Below, one piece after another: positions 49,239 through 51,177 of a stretch of 51,177 nucleotides of DNA. How positions within the stretch are numbered: position 1 is the stretch's first letter; each line of letters opens with the position of its first letter. Origin of the DNA: Phycisphaerales bacterium (GTDB lineage Bacteria > Planctomycetota > Phycisphaerae > UBA1845); contig JABFSN010000035.1 of the NCBI GenBank assembly GCA_013140575.1, forward strand, positions 1 through 51,177, given 5' to 3'. Under the pieces are notes generated by a model. The model searched no databases. It had not been told where the DNA came from and saw only the letters and a list, made by a program, of their open reading frames with translations. Made by a program: the position numbers and the translations under genes.

Positions 49239-50858
49239 CTACTTCTTCTTGTTGAAGTCGACGGGACAGCAGCCGGCGCCGATCTCACCCTTGAGAACCT
49301 CCGTCTTGAGAAGGAAGCTGCCGACGACGACGACTTGCTCGCCTTCACGCACCCCGTCCCGAACCTCGAAGATGTTCCCCGGCGCCGGACCCAGGCGAAC
49401 CCTGCGCAGCTCAAAGGTACTGTCGTCTTCCCGGACGAATACCACATTGCAACATCCATCCCACTGCACGGCGTCCTTCGGCAAAACCAGCGCCGACTCG
49501 TTATCGCGAACCTGCACGGACGTTCGACCGAACATGTTGGCTTTGAGGATGCCGTCGGGGTTTTCGAATTCCGCACGGGCCTTGAGCGTGCGCGTCCGGG
49601 GTTCGAGCTTCGTGCTGACCCAGGTAATTCGACCGGTGAATGATTCGCCCTCGAACCCCTCGACCTGAAGCAATACGGGCATGCCGACGCGAAGCCGTAC
49701 ACGCGGCTCAGTCCAATCGAGCATGGCCCACATCCGCGCGGTGTCCGCCACGCTAAAGAGCATTCGTGACGTTTCCACCGCTTCGCCGATCACGGCGCTG
49801 CGCTCCACGACTTCGCCGGCGAAGGGGGCCGTCAACGACAAGAGCGACGATGTCTCCCCGCTCTCTCCGACGCGGCGGACTTCCTCTTCGGAGAGCCCCA
49901 ACAGACGCAGCCTCTGCGCTGCGCGTGACTCCGCGATCGTTGCTTCGCTGAGTTTGTACTCAATCTCCTGCACGTCGCGCATGGGCGAGAGGCCGGTTTT
50001 CTCCAGCTTCGACTCGCGTTCAAAGCTCCGGGTATGCAATGCGACCGAAGAAATCGCCTGGAGCAGGTCGGCCTTGGCCGCCGCAAGTTCGGGCGAGTCG
50101 ATGACCGCGAGCACATTCCCCTGGGTCACGCTGGTTCCAAGGTCAACCCTCGCCTCGCGCACGACGCCCGGCACCGGTGAGGAAAGATGAGCGAAGCGGT
50201 TGCCATCATACGCAACCTCGGCATTGCAGGTGACGAAATGGGTCAGCGGTTGACGGGCGACCTCGGAAAATGTCAATCCGGTCCGTTTTCCAATGTCTTC
50301 GGACACCAAGCGGACCTTCGTCCCGTCGTTGGCGCAAGCCGGAGACGGCGGACGTTGACTCCGCGGCAGCCCGGCGAACGTGTCGATGAACTCCGTGGCG
50401 ATGCGCTCGCGAAGTGCCGCGTTGCATTTTGTGCATTGGGATTCCGGAACACCGTGACCGGCGCACCAGTCGCCGGCCTTCTTAAACGACTCGACGAGTG
50501 CCGGATTGCAGCGCGTGCAAACGTCTTTGGCGATGCCGTGCGCTTCGCAGCGTTCAACGGCGGCGGCGGCCGAAGCGTCGGGACTCGCAGGGAGCGCCCC
50601 ACGTTGATCGCCGCGCGCGTCGCCGCCGGGGTGCGGGCTCTTGCGCTCTTTTAATTCCGGATGGCAAATGGAGCACTCGTCTTCATACACCCCGTGCCCA
50701 CCGCACCACGGCCGATTCGGATCGCGTTGGGCCAATTGGTCTTTCGCGGCATCCGTAGTGTGGTTCGCCGGCGACTGTGCGCCGCATGGCCGCGGCCCCG
50801 AAGTCGCCGCCAGGAACACGAGCACGAACCCGGATGTGACGCACCGCTTCCGTATCAT
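49239..50858 (-). CDS. RND periplasmic adaptor (CusB/CzcB-like) with three CxxH-x6-CxxC motifs
   Basis: A 539-residue exported membrane-fusion protein that links the pump to the outer membrane. After the signal peptide (about 1-27) come three copies of C-x2-H-x6-C-x2-C, at residues 52-65, 104-117 and 132-145, each with an HG[VI] core; they are probably metal-binding fingers. The adaptor core follows: a barrel-sandwich beginning VVREARVDLGTSVTQGNVLAVIDSPEL, a helical hairpin, and beta-barrel regions ending FLLKTEVLKGE. The start is ATG 50858 because GGAG lies six bases upstream; ATG 50870 is the alternative. The gene precedes the pump gene in one operon. Confidence 0.92.
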   Translation of the reverse strand: MIRKRCVTSGFVLVFLAATSGPRPCGAQSPANHTTDAAKDQLAQRDPNRPWCGGHGVYEDECSICHPELKERKSPHPGGDARGDQRGALPASPDASAAAAVERCEAHGIAKDVCTRCNPALVESFKKAGDWCAGHGVPESQCTKCNAALRERIATEFIDTFAGLPRSQRPPSPACANDGTKVRLVSEDIGKRTGLTFSEVARQPLTHFVTCNAEVAYDGNRFAHLSSPVPGVVREARVDLGTSVTQGNVLAVIDSPELAAAKADLLQAISSVALHTRSFERESKLEKTGLSPMRDVQEIEYKLSEATIAESRAAQRLRLLGLSEEEVRRVGESGETSSLLSLTAPFAGEVVERSAVIGEAVETSRMLFSVADTARMWAMLDWTEPRVRLRVGMPVLLQVEGFEGESFTGRITWVSTKLEPRTRTLKARAEFENPDGILKANMFGRTSVQVRDNESALVLPKDAVQWDGCCNVVFVREDDSTFELRRVRLGPAPGNIFEVRDGVREGEQVVVVGSFLLKTEVLKGEIGAGCCPVDFNKKK

Positions 50859-51177
50859 CACCGTCTCCATTCAATTCTGGTCGCCACGGACGCTCATCGG
50901 TCCGGACGGACGCAACCGCGCCGCCGGCAATGCGGTCACGCGTTCCGCTTCATTCCACGCCGGCGCCTTGCCGCGAAGCGCGAAAACGCGGCCGGCCCGA
51001 CGACGATGTGACTGCTCAACTCCAGAGTATCCAAGTCCTCGTGCCAGGTGAGCTTAGAGCGTGTATAAAAAGGGTAGAGAAGATCATTCGGGCGGGCCGA
51101 TGAGGTCGTAGAGCAGGGGCGGCGGAGTTGAACGTCCTTGGGAGTTTCGAAACGATGATCGGGAGGATTGAGGCATG
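50859..51177. other. Upstream region of the efflux operon, reaching the window edge
   Basis: No complete gene is visible. A plus-strand TATAAA lies at 51064-51069 without a good -35. The final ATG at 51175-51177 is preceded by GGAGGATTGAGGC, a strong ribosome-binding site, so a plus-strand gene probably begins at the very edge and continues outside. A divergent metal-responsive regulator would be a common neighbour, but nothing in the window shows it. Confidence 0.4.

Overview
The window looks like a piece of a GC-rich planctomycete chromosome, probably from the Phycisphaerae side of the phylum. The best evidence is the secreted proteins at 29356-33973: they carry dockerin/EF-hand-like tails of the type 'GDTDGDADVDLIDF' and 'DGVVDVFDILAVLNAF', which are typical of that group. 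Other support comes from a long cytochrome oxidase operon with two small unknown membrane proteins at its end, degenerate GH10-like proteins, and many hairpin repeats between genes. No rRNA, tRNA, CRISPR array or phage was found. The assignment is inference from protein style only.

Layout. 1-6498 is a terminal oxidase locus: heme A and heme O synthesis genes (ctaA, ctaB) on the plus strand converge on a minus-strand operon for oxidase subunits II, I, III and IV plus two small proteins. 6928-14394 holds a PspF-like sigma-54 activator, a TlpA-like thioredoxin, an aminotransferase, a LOG-MazG fusion, an SGNH-hydrolase-like surface protein and pyrC. 14918-19400 is a cell-shape cluster: a coiled-coil membrane protein, a 51-residue membrane protein, mreB, mreC and a LolA-like protein, closed by a clear intrinsic terminator. 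19560-29126 contains a zinc-ribbon protein, a DsbD/ScsB-type reductase, purC, a solitary type IIL/IIG restriction-modification enzyme, a GH10-like protein lacking both catalytic glutamates, and a ComEA-like helix-hairpin-helix protein.

29302-38156 is mainly surface and secreted proteins, with ndk between them. 38538-45900 has two APC permeases and a DedA protein, interrupted by a REP-associated tyrosine transposase with nested hairpins on each side, then a TolQ/ExbB-ExbD-ExbD proton-channel operon and a PilZ-like protein. 45973-50858 is a CusBA/CzcBA-type metal efflux pair, with a fragment of a second RND pump C-terminus just downstream.

Links between parts. The heme synthases supply the oxidase cofactor, and the DsbD- and TlpA-like proteins handle thiols outside the cytoplasm. 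Two close matches to the sigma-54 -24/-12 promoter lie before the EF-hand/dockerin-like secreted protein and the PilZ-like gene, and a sigma-54 activator is encoded in the same window. Hairpin repeats sit repeatedly in gaps inside apparent operons (coxA-coxC, mreB-mreC, tolQ-exbD), so they may affect mRNA processing. The most unusual items are the transposase with its hairpins, the adaptor with three identical CxxH-x6-CxxC motifs, the LOG-MazG fusion, the dead GH10-like protein and the sigma-54 promoters. I found no clear new multi-gene defence system.
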